DNA of 64,000 nucleotides, taken from assembly GCA_026545225.1 (NCBI GenBank), contig CM048845.1, forward strand, positions 96,226,533 to 96,290,532, written 5' to 3'. A model generated the notes under the pieces. That model was given only the letters and a program-made list of their open reading frames with translations. It ran no database searches and was not told where the DNA came from. Below are positions 49,238-61,569 of the stretch, one piece after another. This stretch comes from Cornus controversa (Eukaryota; Streptophyta; Magnoliopsida; Cornales; Cornaceae). The position numbers and the translations under genes were made by a program. Every line of letters begins with the position of its first letter. Position 1 is the first letter of the stretch.

Positions 49238-49817
49238 GGCAAAGTATACTCATACCTTCTGAGGTTTGCCTCAAACACACTCGTATACAAAGTTTGCTTA
49301 AATCTACACTCACACCCCTGAACAAAATTGTATCAACAATTTCCATGAGAAATTACAATTTTACCCATCAATATAATAACTATGTTTTATTTAAAAAATT
49401 TATTAAAATAAAATGACTAAATTAACCCTTCAACCGATATATTACTATATTAGTGTCCCTGAATTCAGTGAAGGGGCAACAAATTCTTTGAATTCTTTTG
49501 TTTTGGTTTTTAGTTATAAAAAGAATTGTGAAATAAAGAAAAGAGTCTAATGTGTTTTGGTGATTCAATTTAGCAAATAATTTATATTATTTCTTTATTA
49601 TGTGCATGACCCAATATTAGTTGTCATTGAAAAATAAAATTCAATATGAAGAAATTCAAAATTTGAGGCTAAAATTTTCTTTATTATTAATCTTTGATGA
49701 TGGTTTTTTTTTCTTTTTTTCAGCACTTACTTTCTAATTTTATCAGTGTCATCACTATTTTTTTTTTTAATTTTTGAAATAAATGTATACATACTTTGTA
49801 ATAAAAGGCAAAATGCA
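49238..49817. other. Spacer between duplicate copies
   Basis: 580 bp unique to this position; includes a possible repeat end (GGGCAAAGTATACTCATACC, near 49237). No gene. Confidence 0.5.
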
Positions 49818-51111
49818 AAATATATATAGGTCAATAGAGTCTTGCTATATTAATTATGTAATCCTAACAACAACAAAATATGATAAAAGGGGAGTATTAA
49901 TTAATAATTATGTCATTAATGTGCGTTAGGTATGCGAAAATGGAATGTAATAAAGTTGAGAATGAGAATGGAACGAATCATCATTCTTATTCTCTTGTTT
50001 GGTTCCAAATGAGATAGAAATGAAATAAATTTGAAATCAAAATTTTCAAAATACTACTTCTAGTGACAAATAAATTAAATCAACAAATGTGTAGTGGTGG
50101 AGGAAAGGACGATGTAGAGGTGGTGGCGGTGGAGGAGACGGTGTGGTGGTGGGTTGGCAATGGAGGTGGTGGTGATGTGATGTGGGTGGTGGAGGAAGGT
50201 GGCGATATGGAGGTGGCGGTGTGGTGGAGTAGGAAGGTGGCGGTGTGGAGGTGGTGGGAGGTGGAGGTGGCAGTGGCGATAGTGGTAGAGCTGGTGGTAG
50301 TGGTGGTGAACTGGTGATGATGGAAGTAATGGTGGTGTTGGAGGTGAAAAGTTTTTTAATAATATGAAATTTTATTTAATTTTAGTGGAAATGGAATGTT
50401 CATTCATATGTTTTACTATGAAATGAATTTTTATTCTTGAAAATAAATTTTCATTACAAGAGAATGAGCATTTTTAATTTAAAATTCACACTAAATAAAA
50501 GAATGATTAGAATAAGCATTCTCTTCCGTACCTGAATCACAATCCAAAAACCCAATGAATACTTGTTGGTTTGATGGTCCTAACTCTTTAGCCTAGCAAC
50601 TTTGGAAAACTTTATGTTCAGCGGACAACGAAAATGCTTTGTACACTTTCCAATGAAGAACTATGCCTTACTAAAAGAATACTAAAACAGAGAGAGATAA
50701 TTCAATAAAAACAAGAAAGAAGTAGTAATTTAATGCAAAATAATTTTTTTTCTTTTGGAAAATTAGAAAAATAATTATTTAGAGTCGGAACGCCAAACAG
50801 CCAATGAGAGAGAGATGTGGATCCCACCATTATCACTGTCATTACCTTCCACCATTGCCACTGTCACTGCCTTCTACAACTACCACCAGCGCTTTTACCG
50901 CCTTCCACCATCACCACCACCACCACCACATAAACCACTGTTGCCTTCCACCAATACCTTTGTCGTCATCTTCCACTACTGCGATCACCACCATTGATGC
51001 CGCCTTCCACCACCACCAACGCCACCACCATTGCTAGCGTCGTCTTCCATCATTGCCACCATTTCTTTTTAAAAAAATTATAGAAGAATGTCATTTTGTT
51101 AGTTTAATTTA
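49818..51111 (+). repeat. 1.4-kb direct duplication, copy 2
   Basis: Same order as copy 1: TATATATAGGTCAATAGAGT, the GAGAATGAGAATGGAA end, a GGTGG-rich tract (about 50090-50305), ACAATCCAAAAACCCAATGA, the CAGCGGACAACGAAAATGC segment and a CCACC-rich tract (about 50840-51065). Differs from copy 1 by small indels and substitutions. Confidence 0.8.
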
Positions 51112-52948
51112 TCTGCTGTTGAAAGGGATATTTTAGGAATGTCAATTTAATCTATCATGTCCCGCCTCTAATAAAATGGATTTAGGATAATATTAATCAA
51201 TTTAGGGACGGGTTTGAAAAAAGAGTTTAAAACTTACCAAGTCCCGAACTTGACCCGATTAATAATAAATAAATAAATATTCTTTTATTAGCTATAATTT
51301 TTATTTTTCCTTCATTTTTTATGATAATTTTAGATTATAACAATATTTTTGTTATTATCATTTTTAATTATTTGTCTATACTTAATTTTTTTTACAAAAT
51401 TTATCATAAATTCGTTCAAGTTAGCATTGTATTTTTTAAAAAATATGTATATCACAGCATTCTGAACTCGTTCCGACTACCATGCAATGCACCTCGAAGC
51501 GGGTTTGAACAAAAAAATTATTAGTGAGACGAGTTGGAAATAGGGGTGCTTCATTCCGAATGTGCCCGTTGACATATCTATGTATTTACACAATTCAATT
51601 TGAGAATCATTTCAATCTAGATTTTAAATTGATCCAATCAAATATTAGAATAGTGATAGATGAATCATTCCTAAGCCATTTCATATTTGTTTCGTTTCAT
51701 TCTACCGACGCGTAGGATTAATTTATTATATATGGGTAAAACCGCGATGTATATACATTTGGATGTTGGAGTTGATCTCAATTGGTTAAACGCAACCACT
51801 ACTTGGTAGTTCGTTGTCGTGACATCCATTATACAGATTCGTTTTTGGATCGACCATACCCAACAGAGTCAGTACCCTTCATATTTCCATTAAGATTAGA
51901 ATGTCAAATATGTTATCATTATATATATATATTATACGTGTGTGGCTGACGATGGTAGCTATCTTATCATTTGCCAAAAATAGGAAAAGCAAAAAATAAG
52001 AATTAATTGATTTGACTTGTTTAAGTTTCCTTGCCGACTGATAGGTAATTTTACAATACTTTAAAAAATTTTAAATGTAAAAATTTCAACAGACATAAAA
52101 TATTATTTTTTATTATTATAAAAAATAGAATCTTATTAGTGGTGAAATTTTTTAATATACAAAATTTTTGTAATATTTAATAATTTCTAACTAACTTTGT
52201 CTTACATTGAATTCAGATAAAAAAAAAACTTAAACATAAAAGAATGATTATATAATATTACTTAACAATTTAGGAAATTGGATAGAGTGCAAGTGGACGC
52301 CATACAGTTTGAATGTTTCAAGAAAACAAAAAGATAGTTTATTTGAATTAGAAGAATAAAAGAAAAGGAAAAAGAAAATTGAGATTTAAAATTCAATATC
52401 CCTGTGTATCTCTCTCATTTCCTCATGTTTTCATTCCATCCTTCTTTATTTTTCACGCTAATATAAGGAAAAAAAGATTTTATTTTATTTTTCCTAAAAA
52501 GTGAGGGCAATATTAGATTTTGTGAATTACCCAAAAAAAAAAAAAAAAAGATTTTACGAAGAATGTGGAATACAGAGGAAGAGCACTGAACCCACTGGCT
52601 GTATATCTACTGTTACAGTCTATATTCATTGTCACAACAATTCCAGAGATATCTGACAGTTAAAAGCCAGCTTTGATTTGCTGCAGTATATATTTATGCT
52701 TTTCATCAAGTAGATTACGTACTTATCACTTAGACATGCCAATGTGGCAATTTATTTACAAACAAACAAGAGACACGTCTTGATTTTGGTGTTTCCCTAG
52801 CCTCATATATAAAACCACAGCCCTCTGTTTTTTTTCTTTTTCTTTACTTTTATTCTAAATACTCCATAAGAAACTCAATTAATGACCGTATGTGTGTTGC
52901 AAGGACTGCTTCCAAAAGCGTTGTAAAAATAACTTGAAATAATATTTT

Positions 52949-52989
<41 letters not shown>

Positions 52990-54842
52990 TAGTATGTATA
53001 TATGTATTGATAATGTAAGTTAGTTTACTCTTCTAGAAATTGTGAACGGTGAACCCCACATACTTCTGAACATCACCCAATTGCTTCTCCCTTAAGACAC
53101 CAGTACCGCTCACAAATCAACTTCCAGTTGCTTTCCGATTTCAATCAACTCTTGAGGACATTTTGGATTCTTTTGGTGCATGCCAAACCCAGCGCTGAAA
53201 ATTCTATTGCATGAATTTCCCAAATTAAAAAATAATAAATAAAATAAAAATCTATTGCATGCAGGGGTTGCTGTATACTGGTCTTAGCCAAATTATACCT
53301 ACTAAACTATGACAATAAATGTGTCGCTATATATATATATCCGATCATTAGAACAACGAGTCAATTCTGGTTAGAGTGATTATATTCACGCTCTACTCTT
53401 TTCTTTTGTTTTAAATAAAGTTTACAAAAAAAACTCTTTAGAATAAATAATACTTGATTATCACATTTTTAATATAATAATTACTCTCTTTTTTTATTAA
53501 AGTTAGAACACTTGAATTCTCTCTCGTATTGAAATTACACATGGTAAATATATATATCTACACACACTATATGTAAAATATATTATATAAGAATTAAAAG
53601 TAAATTTAATCACATAAAAATATAATTTCTAAAAGTTTCCTTCTTAAAGCAAACAATCTTTCCTTGATTTACTTATTGAACTATACAATTGAGTTTCTAT
53701 TTAAGTAAAACTAATTTTTTCTCACTCTTAAAAAAAAACTTGATTTTCCTTTGATTTTCAATTCAATTAAATATTACTATGCATCCTAGAGATTGTTTTG
53801 CCTTCAATTTAATGTTATAAATAGGTTTTATTCATTGATATAAAATTTAATTTCAATTCAAATATTTTTTTTATCTTACTCACATACCTTTTTATCCTAA
53901 TCATTGATACTTTCTCAAATCATTATTTTCAAAATCAACTCAAAAAATATATTCTGAAAAAAATAATTCACCATTATCATGAAAATTAGAAACATTTAAT
54001 AATTCATAGATTTCTGAGATTTTTCAAATTACTTGTCTTAACATGCAAGTTCAATAAGTCAATATGATTACTAAAATATTTCATTTATATATAAACTGAT
54101 AAGATAAATGAATTTGAATTTTAGGGTGAAGAATTCTAACCTTATTGGAAAAGAATAATGATGACATTAAAAATATAATAACCAGGCGTATCAGCTCTTG
54201 TAATTTTATTTTAAAGAAAAAACAAAGTGTTGCGTTTAAGGATATTAATATAACGCGAATATCAGCTGCTTATATATGTATAGATATATATATATATGTA
54301 TATATATTATTTGTTTCTCGGATTCTATATCAATTAATTAATAAAGAAGGTAACCAAATATAATACAAATATAAAAATATGTTGCACGAAATTATAAAAC
54401 CAATCTTCTTTCTTTTATTTTATTTATTTTTTTGGCAAAATTATAAGACATCAAGTTAGCTTGCAAACACACTGGAGTAAAGCCCAAATTCTATATATGA
54501 ATTCTGAACAATCTCGAACTAGATTTGAGTTAGTTCATTATGTACGTATCACTTTATCATAACTGTAAATAAAACAGAGAGATTGAGAGAGTACCAATTA
54601 AAATTGGCTAACTTTTGTATTTTAAGATCAAATATTTGACAATGGACTGATGTAAACTAGTGCGGGTTCCAATCAGAAACGTTCTAAAAGACTCAGTACT
54701 CTTCTACCCTCTTGCACCGCACACACAAACATTACCTGAGACCATGCATAAACAACTATACATATAATTAAGCATGTCATATATAGACCACACGAGTGCG
54801 CGCGCGCACACATATATATATATAGGATCACTCTCTCTACGT
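51112..54842. other. Gene-free stretch before the second SAUR gene
   Basis: AT-rich with TA microsatellites (about 52958-52985 and 54280-54308). A promoter-like piece near 52780-52830 has GACACGTCTTG and CATATATAAAACC, but the only start codon after it opens a 14-codon frame, so no gene is supported. A stretch near 51760-51850 with GTTGATCTCAATTGGTTAAA has a faint tRNA/SINE look that I could not confirm. Confidence 0.4.
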
Positions 54843-55223
54843 TCAGTAACTATAGAACTCAGCAAGCTCGCCCATTGATTCCAAATGCGACCCACCATTC
54901 TCCAACATCCACAGCAAGTGATCGAACAGCACAACCTCGCATCCAACAGAGATCACTCCATCTCTATCACAGCCGTCCGTTTTGTTAACCAGCTCTTGAA
55001 ACAAGGGATGCTCAATCACTTCGGAGCTAACAAGGTACCTCCGCTGAGATTTTCCGACGTAAACGGGGCGGAGATTCCCTTCTATGCTGGAACCTTCTCC
55101 GCCGGCAGACCCGCCGTTAGCTGTGGCGATACATCTGCCGCTCTCTGTACGGTCATTTTTTCTGAAGGAAGGCCATTTCTTTAATGCAGACTTGATCTTC
55201 GTTAGCTTTCCATGTTTCCCCAT
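54843..55223 (-). CDS. SAUR-family protein, long basic N-terminal type
   Basis: Intronless, 126 residues. The N-terminus MGKHGKLTKIKSALKKWPSF is basic, followed by a Gly/Ser-rich linker. The SAUR core follows: RPVYVGKSQRRYLVSSEVIE, HPLFQELV, GVISVGCEVVLFDHLLWMLE, ending in ESMGELAEFYSY. The CEVVLF-HLLWMLEN block and ELAEFY tail mark the subgroup related to Arabidopsis SAUR76-79, as I recall. These have been linked to auxin- and ethylene-regulated growth. A TATATTAAT box (TTAATATAA on the sense strand) at about 55301-55310 lies about 80 bp upstream of the start. Start at 55221-55223 is the only ATG that includes the basic N-terminus. Confidence 0.92.
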   Translation of the reverse strand: MGKHGKLTKIKSALKKWPSFRKNDRTESGRCIATANGGSAGGEGSSIEGNLRPVYVGKSQRRYLVSSEVIEHPLFQELVNKTDGCDRDGVISVGCEVVLFDHLLWMLENGGSHLESMGELAEFYSY

Positions 55224-55299
55224 TGTTATATATCATGTAGAGAGAGAGAAAGGGAAGAATTTGAGTGTGGAGAATGAGGAAGCTAGGGAAGGAACTGTG

Positions 55300-55310
55300 T
55301 TTATATTAAT
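55300..55310 (-). promoter_or_regulatory. Probable TATA box of the second SAUR gene
   Basis: On the minus strand ATTAATATAAAC lies about 80 bp upstream of the SAUR ATG, the spacing expected for a short leader. Confidence 0.5.
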
Positions 55311-56994
55311 AGGAGGGGAGGGAGAAGAGGGAGGGGTAAATGTGTAAATTCAAGAGGTTAATACAACTCATGTGTGGGGACCACGGTGGATACTTTTTGG
55401 GTGGAAAATGATAAACTAGATGCGGTTTTGTTTGGCTTTTGCTGGAATTTAATCATCCTTTCAGAAACCGTCACTGTTTTTTGTTACCAAACTGGCTGCA
55501 CAAGATGCATGCATTTTTGTTTTGCTGCTAATTATGTATGCTTTTTCTTCTCTGTTCAATTCATTCGGATGTTAATTTTATTACTGGCTTTTATTTATAG
55601 TTACTTTTGTTTTTAAAAACACTTTTAGGACCGTAAATGACACATGTTCTATGGAAGAAATTGGATCATCTCACGCATTGAAGAAGCTTATGTGTTTTAC
55701 GAGATTACATCCTCAAATAATGAGACTGCACTTTTGGGATCTCATTTGTTAAAAGTAAACAACTAGTGCTTATTTGGGCGAGTTTCTCGACTTCTCAAAA
55801 AGTATTTTCAACTATCAAAAGTTATTTTTTTTAATGTTTGGCTACACATATAAAGGCCTTTTCAAAAAAGTCGATAGTTAGGAAGTCCATTTTAAATAAA
55901 TAAAAAATCGTTACTTTTAGAACCTCCTTTTAAGAACTTAAATTTTTTTTTGAAATAAATTTATTATTTTACTAATTTGTTCATATACTTCTTACATATT
56001 AACAAAATTGTGTTATATTTTCTTTCGATCCTTTGTTCCTCCACCGACACCTCTACTGCAGCCTTCCACCACCACCACCACTACCATCGTTGTCACCACC
56101 ACCACCACTGCCACCACCATCGCTGTCACCGCCTTCCACCACTTCCATCTCCACCACCGCCTCCCACCAACCACTGCCACCACCATCACCGCTGTCACCA
56201 CAACTTTCTTTTATTGTCTACTTCGTGTTTTTTAAGGATTGTAATCGTTGTTAAGGATAAGAGATAATATTGTCAATAACAAATAATTTAAAAATTAAAA
56301 ATATATTTAAAAAATGCATTAACTAATTTCTTTTTTCTACTAAATTTCTTCTAACAAAATTTCTTTTACAAAGGTCTTATCAATAAAGTCCTCTTGATAT
56401 TAGGAAGCCCCCAAACGGGCCTTAACATGTGTTTTTTTCTTGACTTTGTACATTTATTGGTCTTTGTCCCTGTAAGACTTAAATTCTTGACTGTTACGAG
56501 TTTTAAATAAGCTCGAATTAATTAATGATAAGCTTGAGTTTTGCATATTAATAGTTTTTTGTAATTTTAAAGGAATTAATTAATGATAAGCTTGAGTTTT
56601 GCATATTAATAGTTTTTTGTAATTTAAAAAAAAAAGGTTGATACGTATTTAATGACTATTTTTTGTACCCTTGAAAATTTTAACGATGCCTATTTATTTA
56701 ATGATGACACAACGCACATTAAAACTAATCTACTTTATTAAAAAAAACACTGTGGAGTTCTCTTTGGTTAGTCATAGGATTGAGATCATTTATAATAGAA
56801 TATTTTTTACTTCCGTTTTTGCAATCATAGATTTTGAGATTCTTGGCAATTGAAAGAGCTCTTGACTAGGAATCAACGACACTCCTGAAAAGGTGTTGCG
56901 TCGGTATGGGACATTATGTATAGGATGTATTTAAATTAAAAGTGTTCTAAAATTTAAATATTATAATTTTTGATTGGTCAAAGCAGAAATACAA
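55311..56994. other. Gene-free stretch with CCACC tract and tandem repeat
   Basis: A possible fold-back lies at about 55768-56423 (CTTATTTGGGCGAGTTTC against GCCCCCAAACGGGCC, inverted). It contains a CCACCACC-rich tract (56041-56200) like those at 48980 and 50840. A perfect 58-bp tandem pair (GAATTAATTAATGATAAGC...) lies at 56515-56626. No gene. Confidence 0.5.
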
Positions 56995-57295
56995 TATGGA
57001 CACAACAAGAACAAGTCTATTAGATTTTCAATGCATAACATGGTAGTTTTGTAATTTTTTTTTTTAAATAATATGTTCCGATGCAATTTTAACATATATT
57101 ACAAGTTAATTAAAAAAATAATATAAAATTTTAGAAACAAAAATAACAAACATCTAGTTTTAAACTCCAAATTAGTAATTTCATTCATGATTATATGAAT
57201 AAAATAAGTAAAAATTATTTTATTTATTTATATGATAATACATTATATTATTATTTTTTAACATACTCTTGCCGTATTCGTGTCTTATTTTTTTA
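56995..57295 (-). repeat. Dispersed repeat, copy 2 of pair
   Basis: Reverse-complement relative of 44533-44915, sharing the GAATGAAATTACTAATTTGG-like and TTGTTATTTTTGTTTCT words and the ACACGAATACGGCA end in reversed order. Confidence 0.5.
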
Positions 57296-57617
57296 AAACT
57301 AAACTATCAAGAGCTTCTTTTTTAGATTATTAATTTAGTTTAATTATATATTTCTATCTTTCTCTCTCTTTTTTTAATGTTTTTCATTCACACTCTCTAG
57401 TAGATATATTAAATAATATAAATAAAAAGTGCCACAAAAAGAAACACTTTTTATAATAAAATAATAATAAGAAGAAGAAAAAGAAGAGTACAAAAATGAA
57501 TTAAGTTTTTTTTTTCTATCCTAGCAAAAAACAAAGAACGAAAGAGAAGAAAGACATACAAGATCTCTGTGAGAGAGAGAGAGAGAGAGAGGTGCTAGAA
57601 AACACAAATACTTTATC

Positions 57618-58098
57618 GAGGGTGCCGTATTTGTGTCGAATATTCGAATACTCCTCGGACACGTGTCAAACACTTCGTAGAAGTGTCCTGACATTTTTCT
57701 TTTTATGACACTTTTCGGACACTCTTTAGACACTTCTCGAACACTTTATAGAAGTTATGTATATTCAAGTATTTCAAAAAGAAATTATATTCGATTAAGT
57801 TATGATTAAAAATCTAAACTAAATATATGTAAATAACTAAATAAGTCTAGTTCTTTAATCTATTTATCTATTTTTGTTTATAAGTTTGTTTGGTTCTTAG
57901 TTGCTCGATGATAAATTAAAATATTTCTGTAATGTAGTCTTTTTTTTGTTGAATAATTAGTATATATTAATATATTATATTATTATTTTATAGTTGTATC
58001 ATCATTGTGTTTGTGTCATGTTTTTTTTTTTAAATTTGTATCTTTGTGTTCATGTTGTGTTGTATCCGTGTTTTGTGTCCGTTTCGATGCTTCTTAGA
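57618..58098 (-). repeat. GTGTCC-rich dispersed repeat, copy 2
   Basis: Inverse of 11144-11608: starts GGGTGCCGTATTTGTGTCG and ends TTGTGTCCGTTTCGATGCTTC, with the interior motifs in mirrored order. A GA run precedes it (about 57570-57592). Confidence 0.6.
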
Positions 58099-58459
58099 AG
58101 AGAAGATAATCAAGTGGGCCAATAACCTAATATTTGTAAAATTTTGTCCAATATTCCAATAAATTCTTCAACTTTTTTAAGCTTCCCGTGAACTTGTGGG
58201 ACCTATACTAACTCCAAATCTTAGAGTATAGGCTGCTGGGACATACAAATTGAAAGTTTGCAAGAAAACAAATATAGAAAAAGTTAGAAATACCGAGAGA
58301 TATTGGATAATAGAAGAAATAAGGGATGTAGTGAGAGAGTAAAGAAAAAAAAGAGAGGCTGAGTGATAGTAAAAATATATATATACAGTGATCCACCGTG
58401 AGAGAGTGAGAGAAATATAAAATAAAAAAAGAGATGGAGAGATTATTGAAGGAAAAAGA

Positions 58460-59006
58460 GGAAAAATTAAATTTTGATGACCAAAATTAAAAAAAAATTT
58501 GTTTTACAATGACATTAAACTCACTAAAAAGTAAATAGTGACCAATTTTAAAAAATAATTGTCAATGAGTGACCATTTAACTTTAATATCTAAAATACCC
58601 TCCATTTTATTTAGAGATTCCCAATCACTTTTTCATCTTCTCCAATCTCAATCTTAAATATCAAAACTTCAAAAGACATAAAAGAATTCTAGAAAAGAAA
58701 TTATATATATATAGAGACTCTCTCTCTCTATATATATAAAGAGAGAGAGACATATATGTTTGTTTTACAATTAATGCATGTGTATATATGAATTTTTTTT
58801 TCTTTGGTAAATTTTAGAGATCCAAATATGCAACAAGAGTTATAACTTGATATTAATTAACTATTTGAGACCTGATATAAGAAAAGAAAGATTTGAACGA
58901 TAAGTTGATAATCAATCATTATGTGGCAGTAGGCAATAGGTTTATCAGTCAAGTCTATTATTATCCTCCAATATTTCTTATTAATAATTAACTGCACCCA
59001 AATTAA

Positions 59007-59042
<36 letters not shown>

Positions 59043-59298
59043 TCTTTAGAATGTATATATGTTCATATACTATATACAAGTCATTGGATTTTTTGAAATT
59101 TTTGATATTTGGGTTTGAAAAAACAAAGAAATGATAAGGATATATGAAGAGAAGGAATAGTACTTTAGGTTTTAAGATTAAATGGTCACTGATTAGCAAT
59201 TATTTTTTAAGTTTGGTCACTATTCATCTTTTATTGAGTTTAAGGTCACTAAAAAGTAATATTTTTTTTAATTTTGGTCACTGAAATCTAATTTTCCC
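58460..59298 (+). mobile_element. Mutator-like MITE copy C
   Basis: Left TIR GGAAAAATTAAATTTTGATG, then ACCAAAATTAAAAAA and GAGTGACCATTTAACTTTAA; right TIR ends GGTCACTGAAATCTAATTTT plus CCCT. Same orientation as copy A. The interior has the TATA/GAGA microsatellite and a single copy of the segment that is inverted-duplicated in copy A. The target duplication is not clear. Confidence 0.8.
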
Positions 59299-59410
59299 TA
59301 AAAACTGAAGGAGTATTTAATAGAAAAAAGTAGGAAAGTGAAAAAAAAAATAGAAGTAGATGAATTTTCTTTGTTTATTGAATGTAAATTAATTTATGCA
59401 CATTGAAACC

Positions 59411-59418
<8 letters not shown>

Positions 59419-59452
<34 letters not shown>

Positions 59453-59581
59453 TTTTATTGGTTGGAGTCTTAGGTGTCTAAGGCTCCAATTACTGCGTGT
59501 GTATATATATATATATATATATTAATTTTATTGGTTGGAGTCTTAGGTGTCTAAGGCTCCAATTACTGCGTGTATTGTGTG
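59419..59581. repeat. Perfect 73-bp tandem duplication with TA runs
   Basis: The block ATTAATTTTATTGGTTGGAG...CTCCAATTACTGCGTGT occurs twice without a visible mismatch, period 73 bp, each preceded by a TA run. Each unit contains a small hairpin (GGAGTCTTAG against CTAAGGCTCC). Confidence 0.85.
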
Positions 59582-59848
59582 CGATTATGATTTAGAATCT
59601 TGTCAAAAAAATTACACACTTTTTTTTTTTTTTTTTTTTTTGTGTGTACGTGAGGAGTTGAATTCTAACCAACCATTTTGAATGATAGAAGAGTATTCTA
59701 GTCCTATTATTACCTGTTGGAATGCTAAAATCGTGGACCCACCAAATGTTGACTAAGTGTTTCGCGCACATAACCAATCAAATGCAATTTTTTATTATTT
59801 TTTCGTCTTTACTTTTATAGAAATTCATGCCATGCATGTGTGTGTATA

Positions 59849-60228
59849 TATATATATATATGTATCATTTACTTAAATTTTAATAACTTTCACTACAAAT
59901 TGAATTTTTTGATGAAACTAATTCTGTTAGAAAGATAATTTCGAGAGCTTTAATTTGAGTAATACTTAGACTATTTTTTGACTTAAACAAAAAAAGTATG
60001 AATTTTTCAAGTTAAAAAAGTATAAAAAATTTAATATATATATATGTATATACATAAAATTTTAAATTAATTTAATTGTGTAAGATTATTTAATTGTGTG
60101 GGTAGTGAAAATCTGAAAAATCTGTTGTGTAGTCAAAATTTAGAGATCCTAACATGATGATGTGACTGAATAAAATGCTAAAGTGATTGACTAAAATTCA
60201 AATTTGGAGAACCATTTTTGGCCAACCC
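59849..60228 (-). repeat. Dispersed repeat, inverted relative to 1786-2168
   Basis: Reverse-complement relative of the repeat at 1786-2168, ending GGAGAACCATTTTTGGCC. The words TAATTGTGTAAGATTATTTA and GATAATTTCGAGAG match the other copy in inverse. Confidence 0.55.
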
Positions 60229-60966
60229 ACTCTGGATGCCGCACCCTTGCTTGCTTGCTTGGTTAGTTTTCAAAATCGTAAAGCTCTACAAAAATTTGTT
60301 TGGTTAAAAGTTTATGAATTGTTTTTGAGAAGTCTGTAAAAAAAATGTCACCTTTTTTTTATAATTTTCTGAAAACAATTTTTTGTATCTAAGTTCTTGA
60401 CAACTATATTTTTAGTAGTAGCCCTAAGAAAACAATTATCAAGAACTCGGAAAACTGTTTTTAGATCAATATAAAAGACAATTATTTCAAAACAGGCCTT
60501 TTTTATCTTTTATTTTTTTGGACTTGATTTGAATTAATTAGAAAATAGTGGGTAAATAGATTTTTTAAACATTTTATGAGTTTCTCTATGGAAAAAAAAC
60601 AAAATTTAAGGAAAACTAATTTTTCAAACACTTTACTTTCTAAAAATAATTTCTATAAAAACTTGTGTTTTGTGCATAATAACTTAACAATTGAATGCAC
60701 TAAAACTTATTTATTTTAAATTTTCACACTATTTTAAAAAAAAAAAAAAAAAGGGCAACGAAATATTGATTCGAAACAAAACTTGTTATTCCATTTAGAT
60801 AAGAACAATTAAGATAAATAATGATTTCTTCGCTCATTCCATCCAAACATGAAACAGAGTTCTTCTCTAACCTTTTTAAAAAAATTCCACTATTATCTTC
60901 TTCACGTTTTAGTTTTCCTTCTAACCAACAGAGCTGCACAGTAATCAACGGTTTGGGCAGCGCAAT
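60229..60966. other. Spacer upstream of the heat-shock gene
   Basis: AT-rich; possible weak fold-back at about 60295-60500 (TTTGTTTGGTT against AAAACAGGCC-type ends). No gene. Confidence 0.35.
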
Positions 60967-61070
60967 TTCTAGATTTTTCGAGACGGTGTTGTGTTTGGCA
61001 CTCCGTATACTGTAGAAGCAGCAGATAAGAGCCTCCCTCCCTCTCGAACTTTCCCCTTTCGTCTTATAAA
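60967..61070 (+). promoter_or_regulatory. Heat-shock promoter: HSE and TATA box
   Basis: At 60967-60986 four alternating 5-bp units TTCTA-GATTT-TTCGA-GACGG form a heat-shock element (two perfect TTC units and two partial GAN units). A second GAACTTTC (GAAnnTTC) lies at 61045-61052. TATAAAT at 61064-61070 gives an expected start of transcription near 61095. The gene downstream encodes a small heat shock protein, which supports the reading. Confidence 0.65.
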
Positions 61071-61191
61071 TACCAAAATTTTCTTTCCCTTTTCTCAGTA
61101 ATCGAACACTCCTCATCGGCAGTCTCCACTTGCATTTTCTCACTACGTTGCTTTCTTACTTTCACGACATTGATCCAAATACATTTACAAG

Positions 61192-61569
61192 GTAAGATTT
61201 TCCAATTTGATGTATATATATATATAGTCAACTGTAAGTTCATATACGTAGATGTAATGTCATTCAAGTCTCCTTTCGTTTGTTTTCTGACCAACCAAAC
61301 AGCAAATGGTTCGGATTTCTTTCCGTAATTATGGGAATTCATAGACGAGAGCACATCTTAAACAATAGGGTTTCTGATTATTCTTTGAAAACACTAGTCA
61401 TTTCATTTGCTGTTCTGATTATTCTTTGAAAAATTTCCTGTTTTGAGCACAAATCGAGACAACTTTTGTACCGCCAAAATAAAGAAAAATAAAGAAAAAA
61501 AGCTTTTCCGAGAGCACTAATCAAAACAACGTAATATGCTCATACGAAATTCCTATCTGTATTGTGCAG
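61192..61569 (+). other. Probable 5' UTR intron of the sHSP gene
   Basis: A strong donor (ACAAG|GTAAGATT) at 61192 and an acceptor (TTGTGCAG) ending at 61569 bracket 378 bp of AT-rich DNA between the TATA box and the start codon. Without this intron the leader would be about 490 bp; with it, about 115 bp. Confidence 0.55.

Noticed and set aside
50063-50317. 84-codon Val/Gly/Trp-rich frame and His/Pro-rich frames near 48993, 50804 and 55977
   Set aside because: All are translations of GGT/CCA trinucleotide-rich repeat tracts, open in several frames at once.
51760-51850. Possible SINE or tRNA-like sequence
   Set aside because: A and B box matches are poor, and no poly-A tail or target duplication was found.
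52780-52960. Promoter of a further gene on the plus strand
   Set aside because: TATA- and ACGT-like motifs are present, but only a 14-codon frame follows and no splice-joined continuation was found.
1786-60228. Mirror order of repeats at the two ends of the window (R, MULE copy, GTGTCC repeat on the left; GTGTCC repeat, MULE copy, R on the right) suggesting a giant inverted duplication
   Set aside because: MULE copies A and C have the same orientation, spacings differ greatly (about 7 kb against 1 kb), and no unique sequence between them matches. Independent insertions explain it.
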